DNA of 64,000 nt from Ensifer sp. BR816. Lineage in GTDB: Bacteria; Pseudomonadota; Alphaproteobacteria; Rhizobiales; Rhizobiaceae. Below, one piece after another: positions 1 to 8,844 of this stretch (positions are counted from its first letter, which is position 1; every line of letters begins with the position of its first letter). The stretch is taken from positions 1,283,330 to 1,347,329 of the forward strand of contig NZ_KB905370.1 of the NCBI RefSeq assembly GCF_000378985.1, written 5' to 3'. The position numbers and the translations under genes were made by a program. The notes below the pieces were generated by a model. That model did no database searches. It saw only the letters and a list, made by a program, of their open reading frames with translations, and was not told where the DNA came from.

Positions 1-264
1 CGGCTCGCCGGCCTTGTAGGTCGTCAGGAACCGGTCGCTGACCGTGTCGCGCGCCGCGTTGAAGAAGCGGCCGCAGCCGTGGATGTGGCGCCATCTCTCG
101 AAGATTACGCCCTTGGGATTGTCGCGCAGGAAGAAATAGGCCTCGAACTCTTCGTCGCTGATGTCGGCCATATTGGTGGGGCGGGCGATGTGGGCATCAC
201 CGCCGTTGCGGAATTCGAGCTCGGAGCGCTCTTCTTCGCAGTAGGGGCAATAAATCAGAAGCAT
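1..264 (-). CDS. soxD: Sarcosine oxidase delta subunit (partial, C-terminus outside window)
   Basis: The 88 visible residues match the delta subunit of heterotetrameric sarcosine oxidase, the small zinc-binding chain of the enzyme that oxidises N-methylglycine to glycine with transfer of the one-carbon unit to tetrahydrofolate. A Cys pair near the N-terminus (C6 and C9, in IYCPYCEE) and the HIHGCGRFF stretch are the zinc-site residues typical of the family. The frame is open to base 1, so the C-terminus lies outside. It starts 16 bases after the soxB stop on the same strand, the usual soxBDAG order. Confidence 0.9.
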   Translation of the reverse strand, partial: MLLIYCPYCEEERSELEFRNGGDAHIARPTNMADISDEEFEAYFFLRDNPKGVIFERWRHIHGCGRFFNAARDTVSDRFLTTYKAGEP

Positions 265-280
265 CTGGAAAGTCCTCGCA

Positions 281-1534
281 TCAATGCGCAACGGCGGCAG
301 CGGCCGCCTCGTCGATGAGCCGCCCGGTGCGGAAGCGTTCGAGCGTCAGGCCTGCGGCGAGCCGGTGCGGCTCCCCGCGTGCGATGAGATGGGCAAAGAG
401 ATTGGCCGAGCCCGGCGTTGCCTTGAAGCCGCCCGTTCCCCAGCCGGCATTGAGGTAGAGTCCGGGTACCGGCGTAACGCCCTGGATCGGCGAGCGATCC
501 TGCGTCACGTCGACGATGCCACCCCATTGCCGCATCATCTTGACGCGGCGGAACATCGGGAAGAGCTCGCAGATCGCATCAAGCGTATGCGTGATGATCT
601 GCAGGCCGCCGGTCTGCGAATAGGAATTGTACTGGTCGGTGCCGGCGCCGATGACGAACTCGCCCTTGTCGGATTGCGAGATATAGGCGTGCACCGAGTT
701 CGACATCACCACGCATGGGAAGATCGGCTTCAGCGGCTCGGAGACGAGCGCCTGCAGCGGCTGGCTCTGCAGCGGCACGCGTACATCCGCCATCTGCATC
801 AGCACCGAACTGTGGCCGGCGGCCGAAATGCCGACCTTCTTCGCGCCGATGAAGCCGCGATTGGTATCGACACCGGTGACCCGCCCGGTTTCGTCGCGGC
901 GGATGCCGGTCACCTCGCAGTTCTGGATGATATGCACGCCCCGGTCGGACGCGCCACGCGCATAGCCCCAGGCAACCGCGTCGTGGCGGGCCGTGCCGCC
1001 GCGCCGCTGCAGCGCCGCGCCATTGATCGGGTAGCGGGCGGTCTTGGCGATATCGAGCGGCGGGCAATAAGCCTTCGCCTGCTCCGGCGTCAGCCACTCG
1101 TTGTCAATGCCGTAGAGCCGGTTGGCATTGATGTGCCGCTTGAAGGACTGCTGATCGTGGATGTTGTGCGACAGCATCATGACGCCGCGCGGCGAATACA
1201 TGACGTTGTAGTTCAGGTCCTGCGACAGGTTTTCCCAGAGCTTCAACGAATGCTCGTAGATGTCCATGCTCTCTTCATAGAGATAGTTGGACCGGATGAT
1301 CGTCGTGTTGCGGCCGGTATTGCCGCCGCCGATCCATCCCTTTTCGAGCACCGCGACATTGGTGATGCCATGCTCCTTGGCAAGATAATAGGCGGCCCCA
1401 AGGCCATGCCCGCCGCCGCCGATGATGATCACATCATATTGCTGGCGTGGCTCCGGCGAGGCCCAGTGAGGGCCCCAGCCCTTGTGGCCGCGCAACGCCT
1501 CGCGCGCCACGGCGAAAACTGAATATTTGCGCAT
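281..1534 (-). CDS. soxB: Sarcosine oxidase beta subunit
   Basis: A 417-residue FAD flavoprotein, the catalytic chain of heterotetrameric sarcosine oxidase, acting in cytoplasmic choline/betaine/sarcosine degradation. The dinucleotide-binding segment YDVIIIGGGGHGLGAAYYLA lies near residue 33, and the C-terminal GGIVDVTQDRSPIQG block is typical of the DAO-type subunit. The frame is open upstream to 1720, but the start at 1534 (MRKYSVFAVAREALRG) gives the normal family N-terminus and length. It is followed by soxD, so this is the promoter-proximal gene of the visible sox operon. Confidence 0.93.
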   Translation of the reverse strand: MRKYSVFAVAREALRGHKGWGPHWASPEPRQQYDVIIIGGGGHGLGAAYYLAKEHGITNVAVLEKGWIGGGNTGRNTTIIRSNYLYEESMDIYEHSLKLWENLSQDLNYNVMYSPRGVMMLSHNIHDQQSFKRHINANRLYGIDNEWLTPEQAKAYCPPLDIAKTARYPINGAALQRRGGTARHDAVAWGYARGASDRGVHIIQNCEVTGIRRDETGRVTGVDTNRGFIGAKKVGISAAGHSSVLMQMADVRVPLQSQPLQALVSEPLKPIFPCVVMSNSVHAYISQSDKGEFVIGAGTDQYNSYSQTGGLQIITHTLDAICELFPMFRRVKMMRQWGGIVDVTQDRSPIQGVTPVPGLYLNAGWGTGGFKATPGSANLFAHLIARGEPHRLAAGLTLERFRTGRLIDEAAAAAVAH

Positions 1535-1875
1535 CCGCCTGCTACTCCATGAACCCCGAAAGAAAAACGTCTCGTCGGCGTTAGAAATCGCAAATCCGCT
1601 GGCGGCGCAACGTTTCTTTTGCGACGCGATCCGGCGGACTTGGACGGACTTGCGACATGGGCGACAAGCTGCGCCAGGCATTTCGGGTGGGATGGCACCC
1701 TCCCGTCGACAATGGCGCATTTTTGCCGGCGGCTGCGATCTCGCCGCTGGACTTTCGGCCCGTCATCTGGTATCCGCTCCTCTAATCGTAGAGCTTTCGG
1801 CTCGGCGAACGCAGACTTATTGCCTCCCAAACCTGATGGTGAGGCTGCCAACTCGAACAAAGGAACGGGATTCAC
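1535..1875. other. Intergenic region between soxB and rpsU
   Basis: This 341-base spacer separates the divergent soxB and rpsU genes and must hold both promoters. I see no RNA gene, repeat or clear hairpin. Open frames through it on both strands encode low-complexity, high-GC translations and look like chance. Confidence 0.5.
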
Positions 1876-2088
1876 GTGCAGGTACTTGTCCGCGACAACA
1901 ATGTCGATCAGGCTCTCCGCGCTCTCAAGAAGAAGATGCAGCGCGAAGGCATTTTCCGCGAAATGAAGATGCGTGATTTCTACGAAAAGCCGTCCCAGAA
2001 GCGTGCGCGCGAAAAGGCCGAAGCCGTCCGCCGCGTCCGCAAGCTGGCGCGCAAGCGCGCACAGCGTGAAGGCCTCCTGGCCCGCTGA
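1876..2088 (+). CDS. rpsU: 30S ribosomal protein S21
   Basis: Encodes a 70-residue, very basic protein of the small ribosomal subunit, where S21 helps initiation near the 3' end of 16S rRNA. The sequence opens [20 protein letters not shown] and ends in an Arg/Lys-rich tail, as in alpha-proteobacterial S21. The start codon is GTG, preceded by AAAGGAAC about eight bases upstream. The gene stands alone and is followed by a TPR lipoprotein gene on the same strand. Confidence 0.95.
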   Translation: MQVLVRDNNVDQALRALKKKMQREGIFREMKMRDFYEKPSQKRAREKAEAVRRVRKLARKRAQREGLLAR

Positions 2089-2352
2089 TTGGTCGTTTTT
2101 TCGACGCTTTCCAATGTAAATCGTGGCGGGGGCGAGGCATCGCCGCCGCCATTTTGATATGGACACCCTGTTCGTCGGCAGTCTAGCGTGACTGCCGCAT
2201 CAGCTGGCGACGGTTCAGCCGCCCGGAAAAACAGGCCGGACGGTTTACCGGAGGCGCTCATTGAGCCCCGGAGCCCCGCGCCTTCGCCGCTCTCCGTAAG
2301 GAAAGCACTGGGACCCTGTCGCTTTGAGGGATCGACTTTGACACTTGCTGCC

Positions 2353-3228
2353 ATGACTGCGGACGTCTCCGGTTTCACCATCCAAGAGGCGCACCGCCGC
2401 CACCAGCGCAATCCGAAGCTTGCCGCCATGCTTATGCTCGGCTCGGCCCTGCTGCTTGCCGGATGCCAGACGGACAACGCCTCCGAATCGATGATCCGCG
2501 TCGAGCGGGCGCAGGGCTCGGAAGAAAACATCGCCTCGCTGTCGAGCGTCATCGCCTCCAATCCGAGCGACCCGGAAGCCTATAACGTGCGCGGCTCGGC
2601 TTACGGCCGCGCCGGCGAATTCCGCCGGGCGATCGCCGACTTCGACCAGGCGATCAAGCTCAACCCGAGCTTCTACCAGGCCTATGCCAACCGGGCGCTC
2701 GTCCATCGCAACATGGGCAACCAGGAGGCCTCTCTCTCCGACTACAATGCGGCCCTGCAGCTCAACCCGAACTACGACGTCGCCTTTATCGGGCGCGGCA
2801 ATCTCTACCGGCAGGCCAACCAGCTCGACGCCGCCTTCAACGATTTCAACAAGGCGATCCAGCTCGACACCACCGATCCCCGCGCCTACCACAATCGCGG
2901 CCTGATCTATCAGGCACGCAACGACCACGCCAAGGCGATCGACGATTTCTCGACGGCAATCTCGCTGTCGCCGAGCTCTCCCGAGCCCTATAACGGCCGC
3001 GGCATTTCCTATGTGGCGCAAGGCGACGACGACAATGCCTTCTCGGATTTCAACACGGCCATCAACCTCAACGGCAAGCTTGCCGAGTCCTGGGCAAACC
3101 AGGCGCTGGTCTACGAACGCCGCGGCGAGAAGGCCAAGGCGCAGAAGTCCTATTCGCACGCGCTGCAGCTCGATCCGAAATACGAGCCGGCGCGCGCCGG
3201 GCTCGAACGCGTCAAGGCCATGTCCTAG
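2353..3228 (+). CDS. TPR-repeat lipoprotein
   Basis: A 291-residue protein with an N-terminal lipoprotein signal (LLLAGC, lipidated Cys at residue 38) and about six tetratricopeptide repeats covering residues 75-285, each with the AYxxRGxxYxxxGxxxxAIxDFxxAIxLxP pattern. It resembles NlpI-like scaffolds, which bind other envelope proteins; the partner here is unknown. The frame is open back to 2188; ATG 2353 is chosen because it places basic residues (RRHQR) before the hydrophobic core. ATG 2428 would leave only 12 residues before the Cys. No strong Shine-Dalgarno decides the start. Confidence 0.75.
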   Translation: MTADVSGFTIQEAHRRHQRNPKLAAMLMLGSALLLAGCQTDNASESMIRVERAQGSEENIASLSSVIASNPSDPEAYNVRGSAYGRAGEFRRAIADFDQAIKLNPSFYQAYANRALVHRNMGNQEASLSDYNAALQLNPNYDVAFIGRGNLYRQANQLDAAFNDFNKAIQLDTTDPRAYHNRGLIYQARNDHAKAIDDFSTAISLSPSSPEPYNGRGISYVAQGDDDNAFSDFNTAINLNGKLAESWANQALVYERRGEKAKAQKSYSHALQLDPKYEPARAGLERVKAMS

Positions 3229-3231
3229 CGC

Positions 3232-3365
3232 ATCGGCCCGAAAATCGGAATCGATTTTCGGAAAGCACGATGCGTAGATTCAAAGTGTTACAGCGTCCTT
3301 TGCGCGTCTGAAAAGACGCGCGGCGCTGTAGAGCATTTTGCAGTCAGGTGGACTCACCTGACGTG
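3232..3365. repeat. RIME-like intergenic repeat mosaic
   Basis: Contains the palindrome TTGCGCGTCTGAAAAGACGCG within the TTCAAAGTGTTACAGCG context shared with the two 104-bp elements at 19274 and 37634, here on the opposite strand. It is joined to an AT-richer inverted repeat (CGAAAATCG...CGATTTTCG) on its left and to a perfect 8-bp hairpin (3343-3350 with 3355-3362) on its right. The composite build is typical of rhizobial intergenic mosaic elements. Confidence 0.7.
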
Positions 3366-3393
3366 GCACACATGCGGCAAAAGCAAACAGATA

Positions 3394-3470
3394 GGGCGGG
3401 GTGCGAACGCATGTGAGCGCATCCCGCTCCTTTCCGAAGCGCCCACGGCCACGTCGCGGGCGTTTTTTGT
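3394..3470 (+). ncRNA. Candidate small RNA: strong hairpin followed by terminator-like hairpin
   Basis: Bases 3396-3405 pair with 3418-3427 as a 10-bp stem with one G-U pair and a 12-base loop. After a pyrimidine-rich linker (CTCCTTTCC), a second stem (CGCCC 3440-3444 with GGGCG 3458-3462) is followed directly by six T residues (3463-3468). That is the layout of many alpha-proteobacterial trans-acting RNAs. No good sigma-70 promoter was found, and the second hairpin could instead be only the terminator of the upstream TPR gene. It is a prediction from structure alone. Confidence 0.35.
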
Positions 3471-3569
3471 TGCCGACCACGCAACTATGCAGGCCCCCAC
3501 CCGGCTGCTGATCGCGGAACCATCCCGAGTTCAATCCGTTTGACCATTACATCAGAACGGAGATCAGTC

Positions 3570-4043
3570 ATGATCAAACAGACCTTCCTTGCGGCCGCCG
3601 CCCTGGTTGCCCTGTCGAGTGCGGCTCCCGCTCAAAACTATATGGCGCTCGGCCGCCTCACCTGCGGCTCCGAAGGTGGCGTCGGTCTCATCGTCACCTC
3701 CACCAAGAACCTGATGTGCACTTTCAAGCCGGCGGACGGTTCGCCCGGAGCGGTCTATGCCGGCAAGATCACCAAAATCGGCATTGACGTCGGCTCGACC
3801 GGCAAGACCGTGATGATCTGGGATGTGCTGGCGAAAACCGGGACGCCGTTTACCGAGCATGCGCTCGCCGGCGAATATGTCGGTGTTGGCGCCGATGCTA
3901 GCTTCGCCGTCGGCGGCGGCGCGAAGGTCATTGCCGGCGGCACGAACAAGGCCTTCATGCTGCAGCCGGTCAATGTACAGGTCCAGGAAGGCCTGAACGT
4001 CGCGCTCGGCGTCGATCATCTGGTGCTGGCGCCCGCAGGCTGA
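3570..4043 (+). CDS. DUF992 family secreted protein
   Basis: A 157-residue protein with a cleavable signal peptide (MIKQTFLAAAALVALSSAAPA, about 21 residues). The mature part matches the rhizobial DUF992 family: two Cys at about 32 and 50, a glycine-rich centre (GVGADASFAVGGGAK) and a hydrophobic C-terminus. It is probably periplasmic or outer-membrane associated; function is unknown. ATG 3570 is chosen over 3540 because it begins the signal peptide and follows GGAGATCA. A GC-rich hairpin follows the gene. Confidence 0.85.
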   Translation: MIKQTFLAAAALVALSSAAPAQNYMALGRLTCGSEGGVGLIVTSTKNLMCTFKPADGSPGAVYAGKITKIGIDVGSTGKTVMIWDVLAKTGTPFTEHALAGEYVGVGADASFAVGGGAKVIAGGTNKAFMLQPVNVQVQEGLNVALGVDHLVLAPAG

Positions 4044-4080
4044 CCCACGTAGCCAGAGTGCTTAGAGAGCGAATACCAGC

Positions 4081-4105
4081 AGAGGCCCTCCCTCGGGGGC
4101 CTCTT
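4081..4105 (+). terminator. Terminator-like hairpin after the DUF992 gene
   Basis: AGAGGCCC (4081-4088) pairs with GGGCCTCT (4097-4104) around an 8-base loop, 37 bases after the stop. The T-tract is weak (TTCCC), so termination efficiency is uncertain. Confidence 0.55.
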
Positions 4106-4224
4106 CCCACACCCTCCCCCCGCTGACGCATCGCTTCGGCAAACTGCGGCGACTTGCGCGCCCGGGCAAGGCGCGCCACTGTACTATTTTGGTCGTCGGC
4201 AGAACCGGCGCGACGGGAACCGGG

Positions 4225-5445
4225 ATGAAGGATCAGGAAATCCACGATATCGTTCTGTGGCTGTCGGACGAGGGCATTCGCGGCCTCAAGGAGCAGGATC
4301 TTCTCGCGGGCTTCTGCGAACAGTGCCACGCGGCCGGTATCCACATTGACCGCGCGCTCGGCCTGATCGACACGCTCCACCCGGAATTCGAGGGACGCGC
4401 CTTCCAGTGGAACAGCGCGAGCGATGAAGTGCCGGAGGTCCTGCACTACGGCTCGACGAGCAGCGGCGAGGCACAGGAGAACTGGCAGCGCTCCGTGTTC
4501 TTCCACATGCTACGGGACAACGAAACCGAGCGCCGCATCCATCTTGCCGAGGAGCCGCATATCTCCTTCAACATGCTCGACATGCTGAAAGCCGAGGGGC
4601 ACACCGACTGCCTTTGCCTGATCCAACATTTCACCGACCGCGGCCGCGTCGGGCAGATGGATTGCTTCTACTCCTACTGGACGACGAAAAGACGCGCAGG
4701 CTTCAGCGGCGAGGACCTCGCGGCGCTACGGACGCTGCTGCCGACGCTCGCGCTTGCCCTCAAGGCGGCCTCGTGCGTGCGCATCATCGGCACGCTTGCA
4801 GACGTCTATCTCGGCCGTGACGCAGGGCGCCGCGTTGTCGAGGGCAGCATCGAACGGGGAGCGGCCGAGCGCATCGAGGCGGTCATGTGGTTCTCCGATC
4901 TGCGCAACTATACGCGCATCGCCGAGAGCGTCGCCCCGGAAGAGGTCATTCCCTTCCTCAACGACTATTCCGGCACGGTCATCACAGCGATCCAGGACCA
5001 TGGCGGCAGCGTGCTGAAGCTGATCGGCGATGGCGTCCTCGCCATCTTCAACGGTCGCAAGCCGGAGGACGCCTGCAGCGCGGCGATCGCTGCCGAGCGG
5101 CAACTGCGCGTCATGCTCGCAGAGTTGAACGAACGTCGGCTCGAGGAGGGCAAACCGACCACCGACGTCTATCTCGGGCTGCATATCGGCGAGGTCTTCT
5201 ATGGAAACATCGGCAGCCAGAACCGGCTTGATTTCACCGTGGTCGGCCCTGCCGTCAACGAGGTGAGCCGCATCGTCTCGATGTGCCGCTCGGTCGAACG
5301 GCACGTCATCATGTCCTCGGAGTTCATCGCGGCCTCTCCGGCGGCGCATCGCGCCAATGCCGTATCGCTCGGACGTTTCGCGCTGCGCGGCGTCGCAAGG
5401 GCAAAGGAACTCTTTACCTGGGACCCGGAGATAGCGATCAGGTGA
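4225..5445 (+). CDS. Class III adenylate/guanylate cyclase
   Basis: A 406-residue soluble nucleotide cyclase. The C-terminal catalytic domain (about residues 210-390) has the two metal-binding Asp residues, D225 in MWFSDLRNYT and D269 in LKLIGDGVLAIF, and the later TVVGPAVNEVSRI block. The N-terminal 190 residues are a sensor-like region shared by a family of rhizobial cyclases, with no membrane segment. The frame opens at TTG 4189; ATG 4225 is preferred. Rhizobia carry many such paralogues, so the input signal and whether the product is cAMP or cGMP cannot be read from the sequence. Confidence 0.88.
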   Translation: MKDQEIHDIVLWLSDEGIRGLKEQDLLAGFCEQCHAAGIHIDRALGLIDTLHPEFEGRAFQWNSASDEVPEVLHYGSTSSGEAQENWQRSVFFHMLRDNETERRIHLAEEPHISFNMLDMLKAEGHTDCLCLIQHFTDRGRVGQMDCFYSYWTTKRRAGFSGEDLAALRTLLPTLALALKAASCVRIIGTLADVYLGRDAGRRVVEGSIERGAAERIEAVMWFSDLRNYTRIAESVAPEEVIPFLNDYSGTVITAIQDHGGSVLKLIGDGVLAIFNGRKPEDACSAAIAAERQLRVMLAELNERRLEEGKPTTDVYLGLHIGEVFYGNIGSQNRLDFTVVGPAVNEVSRIVSMCRSVERHVIMSSEFIAASPAAHRANAVSLGRFALRGVARAKELFTWDPEIAIR

Positions 5446-5460
5446 TCGTGAATGCACCTA

Positions 5461-5512
5461 AGCCTCTCCCCGCAGACGGGGAGAGGAGACTCGCGGCAGC
5501 GGGATGAGGGGC
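5461..5512. repeat. GC-rich hairpin repeat (family copy 1)
   Basis: CCTCTCCCCG...CGGGGAGAGG forms a perfect stem, followed by GGCAGCGGGATGAGGGG. Related units occur at 18665, 30985 and 45715. Here it lies between convergent genes and could act as a bidirectional terminator. Confidence 0.6.
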
Positions 5513-5536
5513 GGGCTTTCCGCGCCCCGGCCATCC

Positions 5537-6937
5537 TCAGTGGTTGATCGCCTTGACGATCTCCTCGGTGACCTTCTTGGCGTCGCCAAGCAGCATCATC
5601 GTGCCGTCCTTGTAAAACAGCGTGTTGTCGATGCCGGCATAGCCGGAGCCGAGCGAGCGCTTGACGAACAGGCAGGTCTTGGCCTTGTCGACGTCAAGGA
5701 TCGGCATGCCGTAGATCGGCGAGGTCTTGTCGTCGCGCGCCGCCGGATTGGTGACGTCGTTGGCGCCGATGACATAGGCGACGTCGGCCTGGGCGAACTC
5801 CGAATTGATGTCCTCGAGCTCGAACACCTCGTCGTAGGGGACGTTCGCCTCGGCCAGGAGCACGTTCATGTGGCCGGGCATGCGGCCGGCGACCGGATGG
5901 ATCGCGTACTTGACCTCGACGCCGGCCGCCTTCAGCTGGTCGCCCATTTCCCTGAGCGCATGCTGCGCCTGCGCCACCGCCATGCCGTAGCCGGGCACGA
6001 TGATCACCTTCGAAGCGTTCGCCATCAGGAAGGCGGCGTCGTCGGCCGAACCCTGCTTGACCGTGCGCTGGATGCCGTCGTCGCCGCCGGCCGCGGCCGT
6101 CTCGCCGCCGAAGCCGCCGAGGATCACCGAGATGAACGAGCGGTTCATGCCCTTGCACATGATGTAGGAGAGGATCGCACCGGAGGAGCCGACCAGCGCC
6201 CCGGTGATGATCAGCGCCAGGTTGCCGAGCGTGAAGCCGATGCCGGCCGCCGCCCAGCCGGAATAGGAGTTGAGCATCGACACCACCACGGGCATGTCGG
6301 CGCCGCCGATCGGGATGATGATCAACACGCCGAGGACGAGCGACAGAAGGACGATCAGCCAGAACACCGTGGTGCTCTCGGTGAAGACCAGCATGATCAC
6401 CAGCGCGACGAGTGCCGCCGCAAGGCCGGCATTGACGAGGTGGCGTGCCGGCAACAGGATCGGCTTGCCCGACATGCGGCCGTCGAGCTTCAGGAAGGCG
6501 ATGACGGAGCCGGTGAAGGTGATCGCGCCGATGGCCACACCGAGCGACATTTCGACCAGCGCCTGCGAATGGATGTCGCCGATGGCGCCGATGCCGAAGC
6601 TCTCCGGCGCGTACATCGCCGCGGCCGCCACCATCACGGCGGCGAGACCGACAAGCGAGTGGAAGGCGGCGACGAGCTGCGGCATCGAGGTCATGGCGAT
6701 GCGCCGCGCGATGACGGCGCCGACGCCGCCGCCGATGGCAAGGCCGACGACGATCATGACAAAGCCGCCGAACGACGGCAGGGCGAGCAACAGCGTCGTG
6801 ACGATGGCGATACCCATCCCGATCATGCCGTAAGCGTTGCCCCTGCGGCTGGTGGTCGGATGCGACAGGCCGCGCAGCGCCGTGATGAACAGCACGCCGG
6901 AGACGAGATAGAGAAAGGCTGCGAAGTTAGCGTTCAT
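5537..6937 (-). CDS. pntB: NAD(P) transhydrogenase subunit beta
   Basis: A 466-residue membrane subunit of the proton-translocating transhydrogenase, which uses the proton gradient to reduce NADP+ with NADH. Residues 1-260 hold about nine hydrophobic segments. The C-terminal NADP(H) domain III (about 290-466) shows GYGMAVAQAQHAL, HPVAGRMPGHMNVLLAEA and GANDVTNPAA. It is the last gene of the pnt operon, nine bases after the part 2 alpha gene, and ends next to a GC-rich hairpin. Confidence 0.96.
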   Translation of the reverse strand: MNANFAAFLYLVSGVLFITALRGLSHPTTSRRGNAYGMIGMGIAIVTTLLLALPSFGGFVMIVVGLAIGGGVGAVIARRIAMTSMPQLVAAFHSLVGLAAVMVAAAAMYAPESFGIGAIGDIHSQALVEMSLGVAIGAITFTGSVIAFLKLDGRMSGKPILLPARHLVNAGLAAALVALVIMLVFTESTTVFWLIVLLSLVLGVLIIIPIGGADMPVVVSMLNSYSGWAAAGIGFTLGNLALIITGALVGSSGAILSYIMCKGMNRSFISVILGGFGGETAAAGGDDGIQRTVKQGSADDAAFLMANASKVIIVPGYGMAVAQAQHALREMGDQLKAAGVEVKYAIHPVAGRMPGHMNVLLAEANVPYDEVFELEDINSEFAQADVAYVIGANDVTNPAARDDKTSPIYGMPILDVDKAKTCLFVKRSLGSGYAGIDNTLFYKDGTMMLLGDAKKVTEEIVKAINH

Positions 6938-6946
6938 CGGCCCGCC

Positions 6947-7357
6947 TCACTTGTCTTTTTTCTTGTACATGGCGAGCATGCGCTGGGTGACGAGGAAGCC
7001 GCCGAAGATGTTGACCGCGGCCAGCACCAGCGCGACGAAGCCGAACCCGGTGGCAAGCCCGGAGGCGGAGATGCCGACCGCCAAGAGCGCGCCGACGACG
7101 ATCACCGAGGAGATCGCGTTGGTGACCGCCATCAGCGGCGTGTGCAGCGCCGGCGTCACCGACCAGACGACGTAGTAGCCGACGAAGATCGCCAGCACGA
7201 AGATCGCCAGCCGGAAGATGAACGGATCGATCGCCCCGCCGGTGGCACCATGCGCCACCGCGCCGGCCGCGTCCGGCACGTATTCGGCCGCCGTCCTGAC
7301 CGCCTCGACCGCCCGTTCGAGGTCGGTCAGCGCCTTGTCGAGAAGTTCGTTCGCCAT
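6947..7357 (-). CDS. pntA2: NAD(P) transhydrogenase subunit alpha part 2 (membrane domain)
   Basis: A 136-residue protein corresponding to the membrane part of the alpha subunit, with three or four hydrophobic helices (FIFRLAIFVLAIFVGYYVVW, then ALLAVGIS and FVALVLAAVNIFGGFLV). In enterobacteria this is fused to the NAD-binding domain; in alpha-proteobacteria it is separate, as here. Its start directly abuts the part 1 stop, which suggests coupled translation and equal amounts. Confidence 0.93.
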   Translation of the reverse strand: MANELLDKALTDLERAVEAVRTAAEYVPDAAGAVAHGATGGAIDPFIFRLAIFVLAIFVGYYVVWSVTPALHTPLMAVTNAISSVIVVGALLAVGISASGLATGFGFVALVLAAVNIFGGFLVTQRMLAMYKKKDK

Positions 7358-8506
7358 TTACTTGTCCCCCCCATTCGCGCCGCCAAAGGCCGGATGCACC
7401 ACGGCGCCGCCGTGGGTCAGCGCCGTCGCCTTGACGAGCTCGTCGTCCATGTTCAGCGCCAGCGCCTTCGTCTCCTTCGAGACCATCGTCTCCAGGAAGG
7501 TGACGAGGTTCTTGGCATAGAGCAGCGAGGCGGAGGCGGCGATGCGGCCCGGCACGTTCAGATGGCCGACGACCTTGACGCCGCCGAGTTCGACGACCTG
7601 ACCGGCTTCGGCGCCTTCGACATTGCCGCCGCGCTCGACGGCGAGGTCGACGACGACCGAGCCGGGCTTCATGGCATCCAGCATCGCGCGGGTGACGAGG
7701 CGCGGCGCCGGCCGGCCGGGGATCAGCGCCGTGGTGATGACGATGTCCTGCTTGGCGATGTGGTCGGCGACAAGTGCCGCCTGCTTGACCTGGTATTCCT
7801 TCGACATTTCCTTGGCATAGCCGCCGGCCGTCTCGGCCGCCTTGAACTCGTCGTCCTCGACGGCGATGAACTTGGCGCCGAGCGAGGCGACCTGCTCCTT
7901 GGCCGCGGGCCGGACGTCGGTGGCCGAGACCATGGCGCCCAAACGCCGCGCCGTGGCGATCGCCTGCAGGCCGGCAACGCCGGCGCCCATGACGAACACC
8001 TTCGCCGCCGGCACCGTGCCGGCCGCGGTCATCATCATCGGCAGGGCCCGGTCGTATTCATGCGACGCATCGATCACCGCCTGGTAGCCGGCAAGATTCG
8101 CCTGGCTGGACAGGACGTCCATCGACTGGGCCCGGGTGATGCGCGGCATCAGTTCCATGGCAAAGGCGGTCAAGCCCGCTTGCGCCATCCCGGCGATCGC
8201 TTCCTCGTTGCCGTAGGGATCCATGATGGCGATGACGATCGCGCCGGACCGGTAGCCGGCAATTTCCTCGGCCGTCGGCCGGCGCACCTTGAGGATGACG
8301 TCGGCGCTGCGCGCCTCTTCCGCCCCCCCGATCCGGGCACCGGCTTTCTCGAATTCCTGATCCGGCACGCGCGACCGCGCGCCCGCGCCGGCTTCGACGA
8401 CGACGTCGAAGCCGAGCGACTTCAGCTTCTTGACGGTGTCAGGCGACGCCGCGACGCGCGGTTCGCCGGGATCGGACTCCCTGGCGATAAAGACAATCTG
8501 GCTCAA
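7358..8506 (-). CDS. pntA1: NAD(P) transhydrogenase subunit alpha part 1 (NAD-binding domain)
   Basis: A 382-residue peripheral, cytoplasmic domain I of the transhydrogenase, binding NAD(H). It belongs to the alanine dehydrogenase/PNT fold: RESDPGEPRVAASPDTVKK at the N-terminus, and the Rossmann motif VFVMGAGVAGLQAIATARRLGA followed by SATDVRP. The start is taken as TTG 8506 because a strong GGAGAGGGGGAG lies just upstream and it gives the family's usual N-terminus (SQIVFIARES). The frame stays open to 8959, but that extension has no family similarity. First gene of pntA1-pntA2-pntB. Confidence 0.93.
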   Translation of the reverse strand: MSQIVFIARESDPGEPRVAASPDTVKKLKSLGFDVVVEAGAGARSRVPDQEFEKAGARIGGAEEARSADVILKVRRPTAEEIAGYRSGAIVIAIMDPYGNEEAIAGMAQAGLTAFAMELMPRITRAQSMDVLSSQANLAGYQAVIDASHEYDRALPMMMTAAGTVPAAKVFVMGAGVAGLQAIATARRLGAMVSATDVRPAAKEQVASLGAKFIAVEDDEFKAAETAGGYAKEMSKEYQVKQAALVADHIAKQDIVITTALIPGRPAPRLVTRAMLDAMKPGSVVVDLAVERGGNVEGAEAGQVVELGGVKVVGHLNVPGRIAASASLLYAKNLVTFLETMVSKETKALALNMDDELVKATALTHGGAVVHPAFGGANGGDK

Positions 8507-8630
8507 TACTCCCCCTCTCCGCCCCGCAAACAGGCCCTCGCTGGTTGCGGGTACATGTTCGATTGCCGGGCCGGCCGCTTGAACCGAGCCGCCCCCAATA
8601 CTGGCTCCTTGAATAGAACTCCGATCCAAG

Positions 8631-8700
8631 GAGAAGCCATGCAGCACTTCAAAGCGCCGCAGCGAGACTTGTGCGAACCAAGGCACGCGGGCGCTGCAGC
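8631..8700. repeat. Degenerate RIME-like element
   Basis: CATGCAGCACTTCAAAGCGC followed by GCAGCGA and, after 30 bases, CACGCGGGCGCTGCAG keep the order and spacing of the 104-bp elements at 19274 and 37634, but the palindromes have diverged. It lies upstream of pntA1 in the 338-base gap to the oxidase subunit gene; apart from a hairpin at 8817-8837 nothing else is visible there. Confidence 0.5.
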
Positions 8701-8816
8701 GAAAGGCACTCTTCCTTCGAAGGCGGAGCCTGCCCGCCGTCGAAAAATGCTCCTCACGCGGTGAGGTGAGACCGGATCGCATCCGGAGACGAAGGCAGGG
8801 ACGTCCTCCTCCCGGC

Positions 8817-8837
8817 CTTCGACAAGAAGTGTCGAAG
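8817..8837 (-). terminator. Hairpin after the aa3 oxidase subunit IV gene
   Basis: CTTCGACA and TGTCGAAG form a perfect 8-bp stem with a 5-base loop, seven bases beyond the stop on the minus strand. There is no clear T-tract. Confidence 0.45.
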
Positions 8838-8844
8838 AAACCGG

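Noticed and set aside
3280..3534. 84-codon minus-strand frame over the repeat and candidate sRNA
   Set aside because: It crosses RIME-like palindromes and both hairpins, has no ribosome binding site, and its translation is Arg/Pro-rich without similarity.
5504..8764. 1086-codon open frame on the plus strand opposite the pnt genes
   Set aside because: The translation is dominated by Arg, Asp, Gly, His and Ala with no domain, while the minus strand encodes three conserved transhydrogenase subunits. It is a high-GC antisense shadow.
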